Below, one piece after another: positions 1 through 13,400 of a stretch of 64,000 nucleotides of DNA (position 1 is the first letter of the stretch; every line of letters begins with the position of its first letter). The DNA comes from Bolinopsis microptera. Taxonomy: Eukaryota; Ctenophora; Tentaculata; Lobata; Bolinopsidae. The stretch is from positions 3,348,001-3,412,000 of the forward strand of contig NC_087077.1 of the NCBI RefSeq assembly GCF_026151205.1, given 5' to 3'. A model generated the notes under the pieces. The model had not been told where the DNA came from and ran no database searches. It worked only from the letters and a program-made list of their open reading frames with translations. A program made the position numbers and the translations under genes.

Positions 1-1425
1 TGGTGGGCTACTAGCTATAAAGTACCTGTTGGCTGCTAGACAGGTTAGTGGGGAGTGGCAGGCTCGACATGGTGGGCTACTAGCTATAAAGTACCTGTTG
101 GCTGCTAGACAGGTTAGTGGGGAGTGGCAGGCTCGACATGGTGGGCTACTTGCTATAAAGTACCTGCTGGCTGCTAGACAGGTTAGTGGGGAGTGGCAGG
201 CTCGACATGGTGGGCTACTTGCTATAAAGTACCTGCTGGCTGCTAGACAGGTTAGTGGGGAGTGGCAGGCTCGACATGGTGGGCTACTTGCTATAAAGTA
301 CCTGTTGGCTGCTAGACAGGTTAGTGGGGAGTGGCAGGCTCGACATGGTGGGCTACTAGCTATAAAGTACCTGCTGGCTGCTAGACAGGTTAGTGGGGAG
401 TGGCAGGCTCGACATGGTGGGCTACTAGCTATAAAGTATCTTCTGGCTGCTAGACAGGTTAGTGGGGAGTGGCAGGCTCGACATGGTGGGCTACTAGCTA
501 TAAAGTACCTGCTGGCTGCTAGACAGGTTAGTGGGGAGTGGCAGGCTCGACATGGTGGGCTACTAGCTATAAAGTACCTGCTGGCTGCTAGACAGGTTAG
601 TGGGGAGTGGCAGGCTCGACATGGTGGGCTACTAGCTATAAAGTACCTGCTGGCTGCTAGACAGGTTAGTGGGGAGTGGCAGGCTCGACATGGTGGGCTA
701 CTAGCTATAAAGTACCTGCTGGCTGCTAGACAGGTTAGTGGGGAGTGGCAGGCTCGACATGGTGGGCTACTTGCTATAAAGTACCTGCTGGCTGCTAGAC
801 AGGTTAGTGGGGAGTGGCAGGCTCGACATGGTGGGCTACTTGCTATAAAGTACCTGCTGGCTGCTAGACAGGTTAGTGGGGAGTGGCAGGCTCGACATGG
901 TGGGCTACTAGCTATAAAGTATCTTCTGGCTGCTAGACAGGTTAGTGGGGAGTGGCAGGCTCGACATGGTGGGCTACTTGCTATAAAGTACCTGCTGGCT
1001 GCTAGACAGGTTAGTGGGGAGTGGCAGGCTCGACATGGTGGGCTACTAGCTATAAAGTACCTGCTGGCTGCTAGACAGGTTAGTGGGGAGTGGCAGGCTC
1101 GACATGGTGGGCTACTAGCTATAAAGTACCTGCTGGCTGCTAGACAGGTTAGTGGGGAGTGGCAGGCTCGACATGGTGGGCTACTAGCTATAAAGTACCT
1201 GCTGGCTGCTAGACAGGTTAGTGGGGAGTGGCAGGCTCGACATGGTGGGCTACTAGCTATAAAGTACCTGCTGGCTGCTAGACAGGTTAGTGGGGAGTGG
1301 CAGGCTCGACATGGTGGGCTACTTGCTATAAAGTACCTGCTGGCTGCTAGACAGGTTAGTGGGGAGTGGCAGGCTCGACATGGTGGGCTACTAGCTATAA
1401 AGTACCTGCTGGCTGCTAGACAGGT
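1..1425 (+). repeat. BTAF1: In-frame 69-bp tandem array built from one BTAF1 HEAT exon (about 20.6 copies)
   Basis: The 69-bp unit repeats from the window edge to 1,425 and may extend upstream. It encodes 23 residues including [16 protein letters not shown], which matches the BTAF1 HEAT segment that reads QEQWEVRHGGLLGIKYALAVRQ-like in vertebrates, just before the exon at 2059. Each unit looks like a complete 64-bp exon (from TGGGGAGTGG to CTAGACAG) followed by GTTAG, which is both the start of a splice donor and the AG before the next copy. Since 69 is a multiple of 3, the frame stays open through all copies. The last copy ends CAG|gttagg at 1,423/1,424, in phase 0 with the exon at 2059. Copies differ at only a few bases. 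It could be a true coding minisatellite, a length polymorphism, or partly an assembly expansion. Confidence 0.9.
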
Positions 1426-4400
1426 TAGGCGCTGTTTTTCAGGGTTTTTTTAGGATTCTTATATACCATTAGATTTAATTGTGCGAATATATTACCTTCC
1501 ATATATAATATATAATATGACTTAATATATGTATTATTATACCAATAGAAACGACCGGTTGTATTGAGTCAGATAAATGTTTCAATCGTGCAAAACCATG
1601 ATATCATCAGTGACAACATATTACTATATGTATCATGTATGCTGATAAATTTCTAGCACTCAGTTAATTATGTACATAATTGGTTCATCAAGAGATCAAG
1701 GTCAAACACTCCTCTTTCAACACTAGTCTTTCAATCAACTCTCTTTCAAACACTCCGCTTTCAATCACTCCTCTTTCAAACACCTCTTTCAAACACTCAA
1801 ATTAAATGACTGTGTGTTACTTTATCATTGTGTTCCAAAAGAAGAGACTTCAACCCCTTATCTTATGACATTTGGGGCTATTAAAGAAAATAAACTTGCT
1901 AAATGAAAGAATGCCAGACACCACCTGCCCTGTTGTTATGATAACATTTGGCACAGGCTATATTGTTTCCTTAACCACAGTGCTTACTCATATCACAGAT
2001 TACTAATCAAGTGTTGTCTTCACTTGAAGTGTCAGCTAACATTAGGTGTATTGTTCAGGATATAACGCCACAGTTTCTAACGGCTCTGTTACCACATGTT
2101 ATTAAGAGTGTTAGTGATGATGATGACGATGTGAGGGCGGTTGCGGCTGCTGCGCTTCTTCCTGTGGCTGCCAATGTGAGTTGTGCTGTTTCTTATCTGA
2201 TTGCATGTTTTGGTGGTGAAAGATTATGTTCAACTTATACTATAGAAATCGTTATATTTTCTCAATTTTAATCCTGAAATTATTTTTAAGTATAAGAAGA
2301 TAAACTATTAATTATGAGGCTTAATCTCAAAAAACTAAATCTCCCCGACAGTTACCGGAGAAAGTTCCAGAAGATCTGATATTCGCTCTAACTGACAAAT
2401 TGTGGACTTCCCTGGTTGTTCTGGATGACCTCAGTGCCTCTACTAGCTCGATTATAACTTTACTTGCTGAACTTCTCAAACATAAACACATTTGTGAGTA
2501 AGAGGTATTTAAATACCGTTACACTCTACAGATCACTTGACGAAGGTGCTAAGTAATCGGAATGTGGTGATCCCTTAACACTCAATACTCAACAGGCGAT
2601 TATTACAATTCCGGGAAAAGTGGAGATAGTTTAGACCTGCTGGTCCCACGGTTGCGACCATTTATGTCACATACCATAAGGTCGGAAAAAATTATTTTAT
2701 CTTACCTTTTATATTCTATATTTTGTATTCTACCTTTTTTATTGTACTTAGTAAACTCTTTTAACTATCGTCTATCGTCACGTAAAAGTAAACTGTTTCA
2801 CACTCAGCTGTTTTCTCTGTAAATTGTCTTATGACTCCAGTGTGACCCTCGTGTTTCCTCAATTTGGCCTATTTGGGTCACACGACCCCAATTTAACTGC
2901 AAATTCATCAGATCGGTACGAAGAGACAGCCTGCTAGCTCTGCATGTCTTGTTACAAATCAGAGGTTCCTGGGTCGATAAGATTGCCCCGCTCTTCGCTA
3001 GAGTTCTCTATCAGCGGATATTTCTAGAGGCTGAGGATTCTTTCCACCCCCTCCTAATCAAGGTGACCTCATGCTTGCAAATGAATGACATTCCTACGAT
3101 AGTACGAATGACAGCTTCTTCGACAGCTTCTTTGCCAGCTTCTTTGCCAGCCATCCGAATATGTTTTGTTCGCGCTTATTCCTAATAATATTTCTTAAAC
3201 AATTTTGCTCATTTATTGTAGCGCGCGATAACATTTTGCTATACAGGCCTCTTGCTTTAGAGTCTTCGCGCACGTTAATATTTTTTGCGCACTTGCAGAA
3301 TTAAGATTTACCATGCTGCAAAGTGGCCTAATATCATCCGCAACAACTTGGATCTGTTGAGATGGTCAGTCATTTAAAGATATTTCATTCAGGTCTGGGA
3401 CGAACTGTTCGCTGCCACATCTGAAGATTGTGGTAAGAAGATCGTAACTGACCACCTTCCTCTTTGGTTCCACTTGCTTGGGGCTCCCCCTGGCCTTACT
3501 CTTGATGCTAGTCTTTTCTTCAAGCCTCCCACAGTACGTACTCGTAAATGACTAAATCTTCTTTGATTTACTGCTTAATTCGATCATCCCTGGAAGAGTG
3601 GAAGGATCCACCTGTACCCAATAGTTTTCTGATAGTCAAACTACAGGTCGCAGCACTAAGTGTCCCAATGGGTCCCCGAGAGTTTACTCTGAAATGCAGC
3701 CTTGTTGAAGTGCTGGCTAGTGCCGCTCAAGTTACCGACTTTGCCTTATTCACTCCGCTTATCGCTGGCATGTTGGACTCGGGCTGTGCTTCCCACAAAA
3801 AGGTAAGTCCTCTACAGTAACTTACATTCCAATCAACGTATTTTGATGTTATTGTGGCGTAATTGATTCACAAATTTTGACTCAAAGTCTCCTTTTGAAA
3901 TGGTGACTGGCCCTGCACTGCCAAAGGGGGGGGGGGGGGGGGGGGGGGGCTGCTAAATAGTATTAATCACCATGTTTATACTGCACCTTACTCCAGGGTG
4001 CATGCTTGGTGTTGCAGCAGTTAATAGAACGGTGTAAAGTAAACAAAGAATCTATCCCTGAACTGACTTCAAAGGTCACCACCCTGCTGACCAGCCCCAT
4101 GACATTTGATGAGGTAGGACTTAACATTCGGAAAAGCATCCCCAATAATCCCCAATAATATTATTTTCTTTCAGCAGACCGACATGTTTATTGTCTGAAC
4201 CGGACGATCAATTGATTCCACATCTCGATGACTAAGGCGCGGATAGATAAATCGAGTCTAAAAATATATCTTCTCCCACAGTTTATGAGCAATCACCCCT
4301 CAAACAAAATTTTGAGATAGGACTTTAAAAATTTTGTATTTAATTCTGAAAATCTTGGACCTCGTTTTTTACGATTTTCTCACTCCCCTCTATCAGAAAC

Positions 4401-7400
4401 AACTATAAAGTCAATTTCGAGAGAATTTTGATGAAGACCCCCCCCGGCCCCCTTAAATAACTCGTTCACAGCGTACCTGCTTTAGCTACTGAAACCACCA
4501 TATCAATAGCATGCAACCTCTAGCTTTTTATTTGTGATTCTGATTAATGACTTTCAGTTACTGGCAGTGAATCAAAACCTACAGATAGCATGTAGGGGTC
4601 TCTTATCATCAGCTAAAGATAAGCCAAGTGTGCAGCAGTTCACTGCCCTGCCTAACTTCTCAGTGGAAAATGCTTTCGCTCTCGGTCAGTTTGAGTTGTT
4701 TTTTTAAATTCTTTTAAATTTTAAAGAAGCCTAAAAAACCTTTTAACGCCGCTAAATGATACAAAACCCTGAAAATTGTCTGGAAATAACATGTTCTAAT
4801 ACTCACACAAAATGACGGCTTATTCTTCCGCAGTACAAACATGCAGACAAGCAGGTCACGTGAGCACAGAAGTTAGTGTGGTCGAGGCAGTTTCCCAGAG
4901 TTTCAGTACCTCAAGTATCGTGCTCTCCACCAGAGTTTACAGTGCTCTAGCGGGGACCATGGTACGGTTGGGGGTACTTCCTCCAAAACTGAATCCTGTA
5001 ATTAAACCTATCATGGATTCTATTAAACGGGAGGTTTGTTATGATACTTTTAGTTAATAGAAATCAGGGGCGCTCTGATGAATAAATGGATGACGTCTTA
5101 TTGCTAACAGTGCTTCACTCTGGTGTTTTATTTTCCGCACGAATCAAGCTGATGTTCCTTTAAAATCCCTGACATTGATGGTCTCGTGACTTGTACCACG
5201 TGACATTAATAGCAATCCTGTTCCTAGACTTCAGAAGAACTCCAGATATGTGCAGCACATAACCTACTCCACCTCATACTGCTCGTCAAGGACCGGTCAC
5301 CCTGCCCTACATCTAAAATTATCAAAAATCTCATATCTGGTAATTTTGCTTCACTCTATCTAAAACATTGCTCGAAATTTCAGATTTTATGCATTGCCCT
5401 TATTCCCAATTACATGTATGTATCTTATCAGAAAATTTGTCGCAGGATTGTTAGAGGACAGAGTGTTATACCCGAATGTTGAGTCCAGTTCTAATCCTTT
5501 TCTCTTTACTCAACTGTAAGAAATTGTTGTCTTCTCCTAGTATTTTCTTGGTTAGAGCAAAGTTTTCAACATTCTAGAAAGTGATAAATTTCCAGCATGA
5601 GGAAATGTTTGATCTAAAGCTCACTTTCAAAGTTTTCTCCTCTCTCAGAAGCAACCACGCCGGTAACATGACCCCTGCAGCAGGAGCAGGATGCTGCACC
5701 CCCACTACCCCCTCTACCCCTCTCACTGCTCCTGGAGACATCATGAGCCAACTTGCTACCCTCACCAAGTTCGAGGGCATGATCAGCTATGTTAGCCATG
5801 CTTGCTCCATTGGTAGTAAATCGGGTGAGTTTTTCTGGTAAAGTCAAGTTTGTTGTGTTGGTGAAATGTTCACTATTCGCAAGTCTGAATTCTTTCAACA
5901 ATTACAATACTGGAGGAATTTCGTATTTCCCATGAGCAAATGAATTTTTAACTAAATCATGGAATTGAAAAGTCTGGAGTATTTACCCGAAAATTTTAAC
6001 TTTCGTGATTTCATATGTAATGGTTAATATAAATAAAAGCGTATTATGACAATAAAATACCTATAAAAGTAACATCATCGAATAGATAACTCTAGATCAA
6101 TGAAAAGTCTACGAAAATCAATCTGTAGCTTCAAATGCTGACTCTCGCTCGGTACCAAAACACGTATATTTTTTAGAAAAAGACCACGATACGGTCAATA
6201 ATCTCAGATCGTCACATGACTCCTAGCGTGGATAACATCGCTCTGATTAAATGTTTATCGCTCTTGTTCCCTCGCACTGATCCAGTCATTTCTGTCTTGT
6301 TTAGTGGGGTTTGGAGCTATTGAAATAAATTCTGTCGCAGGAATGAGACATACCTGTCTGATAAAATGTCTCATGATGCTTGGCAGTGGGGGTTTTAGTT
6401 TTTACCTTATTTAAAATAGAGACTAAGCTGACAAATCACATTTTTACGAGTTCTGAATCACTCTGAAACGTCTACTACTACTACGTCAGCATAACATGGA
6501 GGCAGATCCTCCTCCTCCTCCTTTTCAGCTATTGCCTCGGTGTAAGTAGGTAGATCATCAGGGTGTGCCAGCTGATTGATAACAATTTCGTTGTTAGACC
6601 CTTCCTCGACATTATTTACCGGTCTGGTTTGAATGGGAGAACCCCAGTTTTTATCATTCATAGCAACACAAGATATTATAACGATAAAGAAAACAACAAT
6701 CGCAGCACCAATTCCCAGCAGGTAGAGACTTGGGTTCTTCTCCAAACGTATAGCAGTCAATACCGAAGAGTGGTCCCCGAATATTGGCCAATCGTTACTG
6801 TCCTCATCACTATCTGCGACTTCTTCAAAATCTTCAGAATGGTCAAAACAAGATATCGGAGCAGCTTTCCAGAACCGCTTGTAGATGGTCTCAAAATCAG
6901 ATCCAATCAGTTGACATCCCTCTCCGGTTACTCTGGACTGACTGACTGTTACACCGTGACACTCTGGAGTAGCCAAACATTCCCTGAAACAGTCCCCCAC
7001 GGAAGTGTATGTGACTTCTGCGATCAAAGTTCCGCATCCTTTAGTGTTGGGCTCCATCGTGCATAAGTAGTGGGTGTGGGCATGTTGGACTGTTGCCAGC
7101 ATTATAAGGCAAGCTGGGAGGAGGTGGTCATTAAACATTATCTCGTTACCTAAAAAGAGTCGATAATCAAAAATTGTCGCTTATATTGTAATTATATAGA
7201 TATTTAACTGACCTTTGCTGGTCAGAATTAGAAATGGCGTTATTTGACCCAGGGGTCACATGGATCTGCTTAATAAACTGATATCAGCCTTATTTAAACC
7301 AATAAACTGAAATATCATACTAGGTTCAACGGTAGTTGGGACAAATTATTTTAGCAGCAAATGAACCCCCCCCCCCCCCCCTTCCTAGAAGCTTGGGCCT

Positions 7401-10400
7401 AAATGGTGAGCTAGAGACTGCAAACAGTAATCACGAATGTAGTAAATCGCCTTGTAAATTAAAATGTTATCTTGATTGTAAGATAGCGGAACAAATTTGT
7501 CTAAACTCTACTAAGATTAGTGTGAAAAGGAAAATTATCTCTCGAGTTATCGGCACCAAAGTAAAAACGCGATGGCTATAAACTAAATGTACATTTAAAT
7601 AAGGATCTTGTTAAAATATCCATACTTCCCATTTACTTATTTGGATTTATTTTGCTGATTTATTTTGCTGTCCCCACCTTAGCAAGGTGGGGTGACCTTG
7701 CTCGTCATGATATTATGCCATAAGTGGTAGCCAGGATGAAGTAATCACAATTGGTTGTCTCTAGTCTTGTTATGTGAGATCGGTGCTGGGATTTGTGAAA
7801 CTATCATGTGTGTGTGCTCGAGCATGTCTAGAGATCTGATGCCGGGTATAAAGGCTACATACCGCGCCGGGTCCTTGGCATAGGATCACAGGGTTCAATG
7901 GCAGAGAGATCAGAAATTTCTAAACTTTTAGGATTATCGTTTAAATTTCCTGACATGTAGCAACCAGCGCTTGTCAGAAAAAGTTTGGGTCTCCTGTTTG
8001 CTGGAAAAACAAGTGAGATTGAATAACAGTCTAATGTTGGGAATGTTATACAATTGTGAAGTGTCTAGTGTTTAATTGTACAACAATTAAAACAACTAGT
8101 TTGCAAACGAATGTTCGGGAACATTGATCAATTAAAGAATACGTAAATTATTATACGTGTTAAGAGGTTAATTATAAAACATCGTATAATTTAGAAGCGT
8201 TATTTCGCCGGTCATGCCGGCAATCACATGATAAAGAATTCAGCATTAGGCATCATCGGGCAAGGTTCATCTCTAGCCCTGATTAAATGTTTAAAAAAGA
8301 TCGAACCTTCGCATCTTATCTGTGCTATAAACACTACGTCATGACGTCATATAATAATAATCATGACGTATTACACACAAGCGTCCCATCATACAACCTG
8401 GCGACCGAATATCTGCAGAAACAATATGTTGAACACTGTAAGCAAAACAAACTAACCGAGGCACCAGAACTGCAACAAAAGAAAGCACACACAGTGTAAT
8501 TATAATGATCGCAACTAATGTGTTCCTATAAACGCATTCTCTCTCTTTGACTGTATTCAGTAACAAGTATGATAATCTAAGGACTTCACATGCATTTGCG
8601 TGTTATCACAACCACGTGATAATATTAATCCTGGCTACGTGTCAGCATCGATTTTAAAGCTAGGTTTGGAGCGGGTGGAGCGTCTTTTTTTTAAACTTTA
8701 ACGGACAGGAACATCACAACAATCATCAAATGGATGACATTAAAATGAACAGGATTAGAAAGTGATCTCATTCAACAAGCAATGCCGAGACACATTGCTT
8801 AATCTTGAATATACAGGGGGGGGGGGGGGGGGGGGGGGGGGGGAGGGTGCACAGATAATATTCCGGATTAAATGACCTATTGCAATATGTAACAACGGAG
8901 TCTCTAACATGTCTCTAACATGTTCATTCAATGTTGATTCGGTGTGGCCCAAATCAACATTGGTGACAGAATCCTCGAGCAAGTAGGTACAGTATGCCAT
9001 CTGCAAAGCAGCAACTCTCAAATATAAAACACGGCGGTGGTATAAGAGCCAACGTATGAGTACTGACTTTTGTCTCCCCCCCCCCCCCCCTGTATATTTA
9101 ACTTCCTACTGAAACTAAACCTCATGACACCAGTGTAGCTATTACTATGTACTATGAGTATTGCTGAAAGCACAGTGTAAGGCCTACACGGACCGCCTCT
9201 AACTAGCCAATCCCTGTTTACATGCCGTGTAGCAGGGGACTAGAAAGAGCTAAACTAGTAAGCGGGGCATAGCCAATACACTATACTTGGTAATGCGCTT
9301 ACAGGAGCACATAGCATGGGCAACAACAACTAAACAACCGAACACTGAAACTAAACCTCATGACACCAGTGTAGCTATTACTATGTACTATGAGTATTGC
9401 TGAAAGCACAGTGTAAGGCCTACACGGACCGCCTCTAACTAGCCAATCCCTGTTTACATGCCGTGTAGCAGGGGACTAGAAAGAGCTAAACTAGTAAGCG
9501 GGGCATAGCCAATACACTATACTTGGTAATGCGCTTACAGGAGCACATAGCATGGGCAACAACAACTAAACAACCGAACAACAACAAGGTGTTTCAGCGT
9601 AAAGCTCACACTAGGTACGGCGTACGCGACGGGAAAGGTGTAGTCAGTAGTGGGTCGCCAAGGCCAAGGAGAGGTGTAGTGGGGGGGGGGGTGCCGGGGG
9701 ATGTGTAGTGGGTGGAGAGGTGTAGTGGGGGGGGGGGATGCCGAACGAACACCGCCTCGGCGAGACTAGTTCGGTAGAAGGCAGAAGGCAGAAGGCCATA
9801 ATCAACTTCCTAAAACTGGTCGTTCCGGAGATATAAAGGAAGCACAAGGAAATCGAATTAGTATAATTCCGGTCTCCAGATAAGGCCTCCACCCTTATCT
9901 GATGTTTCGAATAAGTATAAGGCCTTTTTCCAGATGTTAACATGAACCGGATGAGATTGATAGAGTTAATTGGCTTTGTCGTTCACTGATCATATTATAA
10001 ATTCAACGGTTATGAATCATCATAAACGGCAGAGGCAACATATAGGTGCGGTAATATTTTGCAAATAGTGTGATTCTGCACTTGCCTGCAATTGTTTATG
10101 TGCGCCACATTTGCAGCGTGGTATATATAACGTTACATTACACGATTGTCGAGTTTAACAAAACAACTGACTCACAAGGTCTTCGGGGTCGTTCACATAT
10201 TACGTAATCAGCTGAGGGGGGGGGGTTCAAAATGATTACGCTAGTGTAATTTTGACACAATAGCTATGTGTATTGTGTAAAACTGATTACGGAGCTGAGG
10301 GGGGGGGGGGGGGGGGTAAAAATGTTCCAAAAAATGATTACGTTATGATATGTGAACGACCCGTTACACCTATAGTTTCATTCACGTTCAATTGTCAGGA

Positions 10401-13400
10401 AACTTTAATTGAATTCATAGTTCTAGATTTACCCTCATTACATAGAAAGATAGAACTGCTTACTCGATTTTCACTCAATTTCTAGAGTAGATTTTTTACT
10501 CGTGCCCAAGTGAAGATCGGTTTTTCTGAATTTTTTCCAAAGATAAGCATTTTGGGTTTTCATGACCTTCATAGTACCAATATAAACATGTGCATTGCGG
10601 TCATTTTAAACTCAGGTTTGAGTCTCTAAGACCTTCAGAAGCTGAGATAAATATTTCCCATATACACACCCCATATGAAATATGGGCGTGGCTCCACAGG
10701 GTTGGGTCTAGCGACACAACCCTCGGTGATTTGACCTATTTAACCCGATTCAGTGGCAAAAAACTCTATGCAGCGAAGTGCACACTCAACCCCTCCCTGC
10801 TACTGAAGTACATAGAATTTAGCATAGTATAATATTTTAACTTTTCAACATTCCAATACGTAATACGTATATACATTGTGTGTAAATACCTGCTAACTAT
10901 AATGTTGTCTAACTATAACTATGTATTTAAACTATAGATGTGGATACTGGTGGGGAGGTGAAACACATTTGTTTACTTTAATAGTAAGCACATGTTCAGC
11001 GGGTTGAGGAGGTGAAACACATTTGTTTACATTTTTAGGGTAAGCACATGTTCAGCGGGTTGAAGAGATGATACACATTTTGTATTATAGAAGGCTTGTA
11101 ACACTTGTAACGCTTTCTTGTTACCCCCCTTTGAAGGCCCCGGATTATTTTCTGAACGAAAGCTCAAAAATAACCGAGAAATCGACTATTCTTATTAACT
11201 CATTTTGATGACTGTTTCTGACCAAAAATTGCACGAAAAATCGATTTAGCTAGGTTTCAGAACCTATAAACACTTCCTTATCCCTTCCTTAAAATTGATG
11301 TTTTATAGTTGATACGAGCAACAAGCAACATATGTTTTGATCCTTCGGTTCTACTCATGACCTAGGCAGTTAAGCTGAACCCGACAGATCGAGGCAATCC
11401 TCACCTTAACTGATCAAACTGGTACTAACACAATTTTCAGATATAAATGTTCTTTGCGATACGTTTATTGCAGCTTTGCAACTTGAGGGAAGACCAGAGT
11501 ACGAAAACACACAGCAGGTAAGCAACTCACTTTTGGTGACTGTTCCTCACGAACATTCTGATCCTGCAACAATTTAGTATACGGTAGCTTAGAAGTGAAA
11601 CCCACTTATTGTAGTACCAACTATGGTCATACGAGACTAAGGAATAATATACATAAATAAGTTACATAATAAATTACCATATATAACAAACATATGAACA
11701 GGGAGATCGTCTCCTTAACAAATCGAACAGGTACTATCACAATTTCCAGAGCAGGTACTATCACAATTTCCAGAGCGTAATTTTCACAATTTCCAGAGCA
11801 TAACAAAGTCAAAAGAAACACAACGAAAGTAGGTTACCAACACCACAATATAACAATTATACTAACAACTGAATTAAATTTATTCTGACGACGGGCAGCC
11901 CTGATGTGCTCCGTCATCCTCAACGAGCGACCACTTGTAATATAGGTGTTCTGTCATGTGACACCGATCCGTCCAATCACAAACAGGACGAGTCAGCAGA
12001 TCGATATCGTGTGTTTACTTTCCTTATCTTTATTTGACCCTCTGTTCACATTGTTATCTCTACCACATCTCGGCTCGGCAAGGTCCACGTGCAATATCTG
12101 CACCGCGGTAATCACGCCATGATTACGTCATGAACTTGAAATGGTGTGATTGTTGTACTTATATAACCGTGCCCATTGCCCACGTACAATACAAACTGTT
12201 GGGGGGGGGGGGGGGGGGGGATTGTAGGAACTTATCGTCCAGTCATGAACAGAATATTAACCTAATTTTTTAGTTATTTAAGCAGACCTGGTCATTTAAA
12301 AAAAAATCACTGTCCACTTCCCTCAAAAAAACAGGGTTCAAATTAACAAGTTGGGCACACACGAATGCGATGTCGCTCAGATAAGGCAACATCTTCGCCA
12401 CAACTTTGTTTCCCATAATCTTGTACCGCTTCAGATAGCCAATTGAGCGTTCCACGTGGATGCGGGCGATGCTGACTTTGCTGCTGGCTGCTACTTCTTC
12501 CGGCGTGAACTGAGTCTTGCCCCACATCCCCGCTGGGATGTTTAGGGTAACTCCTGAAATTTAATTCGCTTTTTAATGCCGCTTATTCTTAACTAACCGG
12601 ACGTTGATTCATCACTCTACACTCAACTGTTACGTGACGTTTCAACACGTAATATGCTGAAACCTTAACGAGAAATTAGAAACCATAGGTCATAGCACGT
12701 TATCTCGCCAGAGGAGCATCATTTGGGTGATTCGCAATCAGCATACAAAAATATAAATACTACGATTTAAGTTGGTTTCAACTGTTAGTGTTATATGGGC
12801 CCGTTCAGAAAAATCTCATATTTCGAGTGTAGCACGGTTGGAACTTACCTTCGGACAAAATGTCGTGAATGAGGAACCCCTTGTCAGCCATCACGTTGTC
12901 ACCAACAGTCACCTTCTGCAGTATGGCACTATCCACTACAATTTCCTTATCGGTTGTGCCACCAGGGTAGCAGCGGCTGACATACGTGATTACCCCACTG
13001 GGCGCAATTCCGATCAGTAACTTGGCTGTGTGCGTAGCTGGAGATGGAACAGAACGATTATGCAGGGGAAATTGTATGAGGTACGAAAGCAGAAGATCTG
13101 TAATTTACGTTGCAGGTTCAGCATTATTGAAAGGTATGATCGACTGAACTTACACTTATAATGGCTGTAACATCTGGCGCCCGACTCAATGTTGGACGGA
13201 GCTTCAATTGGGACCTGTGGATTGTAGGAATTTTCAATTGCTACAGCTGCAATAACAAAATGAAATTTTGAACATCACAATTCGCACCCCGCCGTAATTG
13301 TACTGATGTAGAGAACACCAATTCACTGGTCACGTTCAAAGCGAAATATTGCGTCAACTTATCTGATGTGACTTTCATAATTTTGTCTGAGCTCTAAAGT

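Noticed and set aside
29-1453. A stand-alone 474-codon repeat protein gene
   Set aside because: The unit matches a BTAF1 HEAT exon and ends at a donor in phase with the next BTAF1 exon, so it is part of that gene. The tail after 1,423 is intron read-through.
8339-8566. Minus-strand 75-codon frame with one hydrophobic segment
   Set aside because: No homology, no splice sites linking it to other exons, and length within chance expectation.
11627-11821. 64-codon membrane-like ORF, mirrored at 18,456-18,650
   Set aside because: Both copies are the same inverted repeat of the 8.4-kb transposon. The frame is too short, low-complexity and explained by a tandem micro-repeat.
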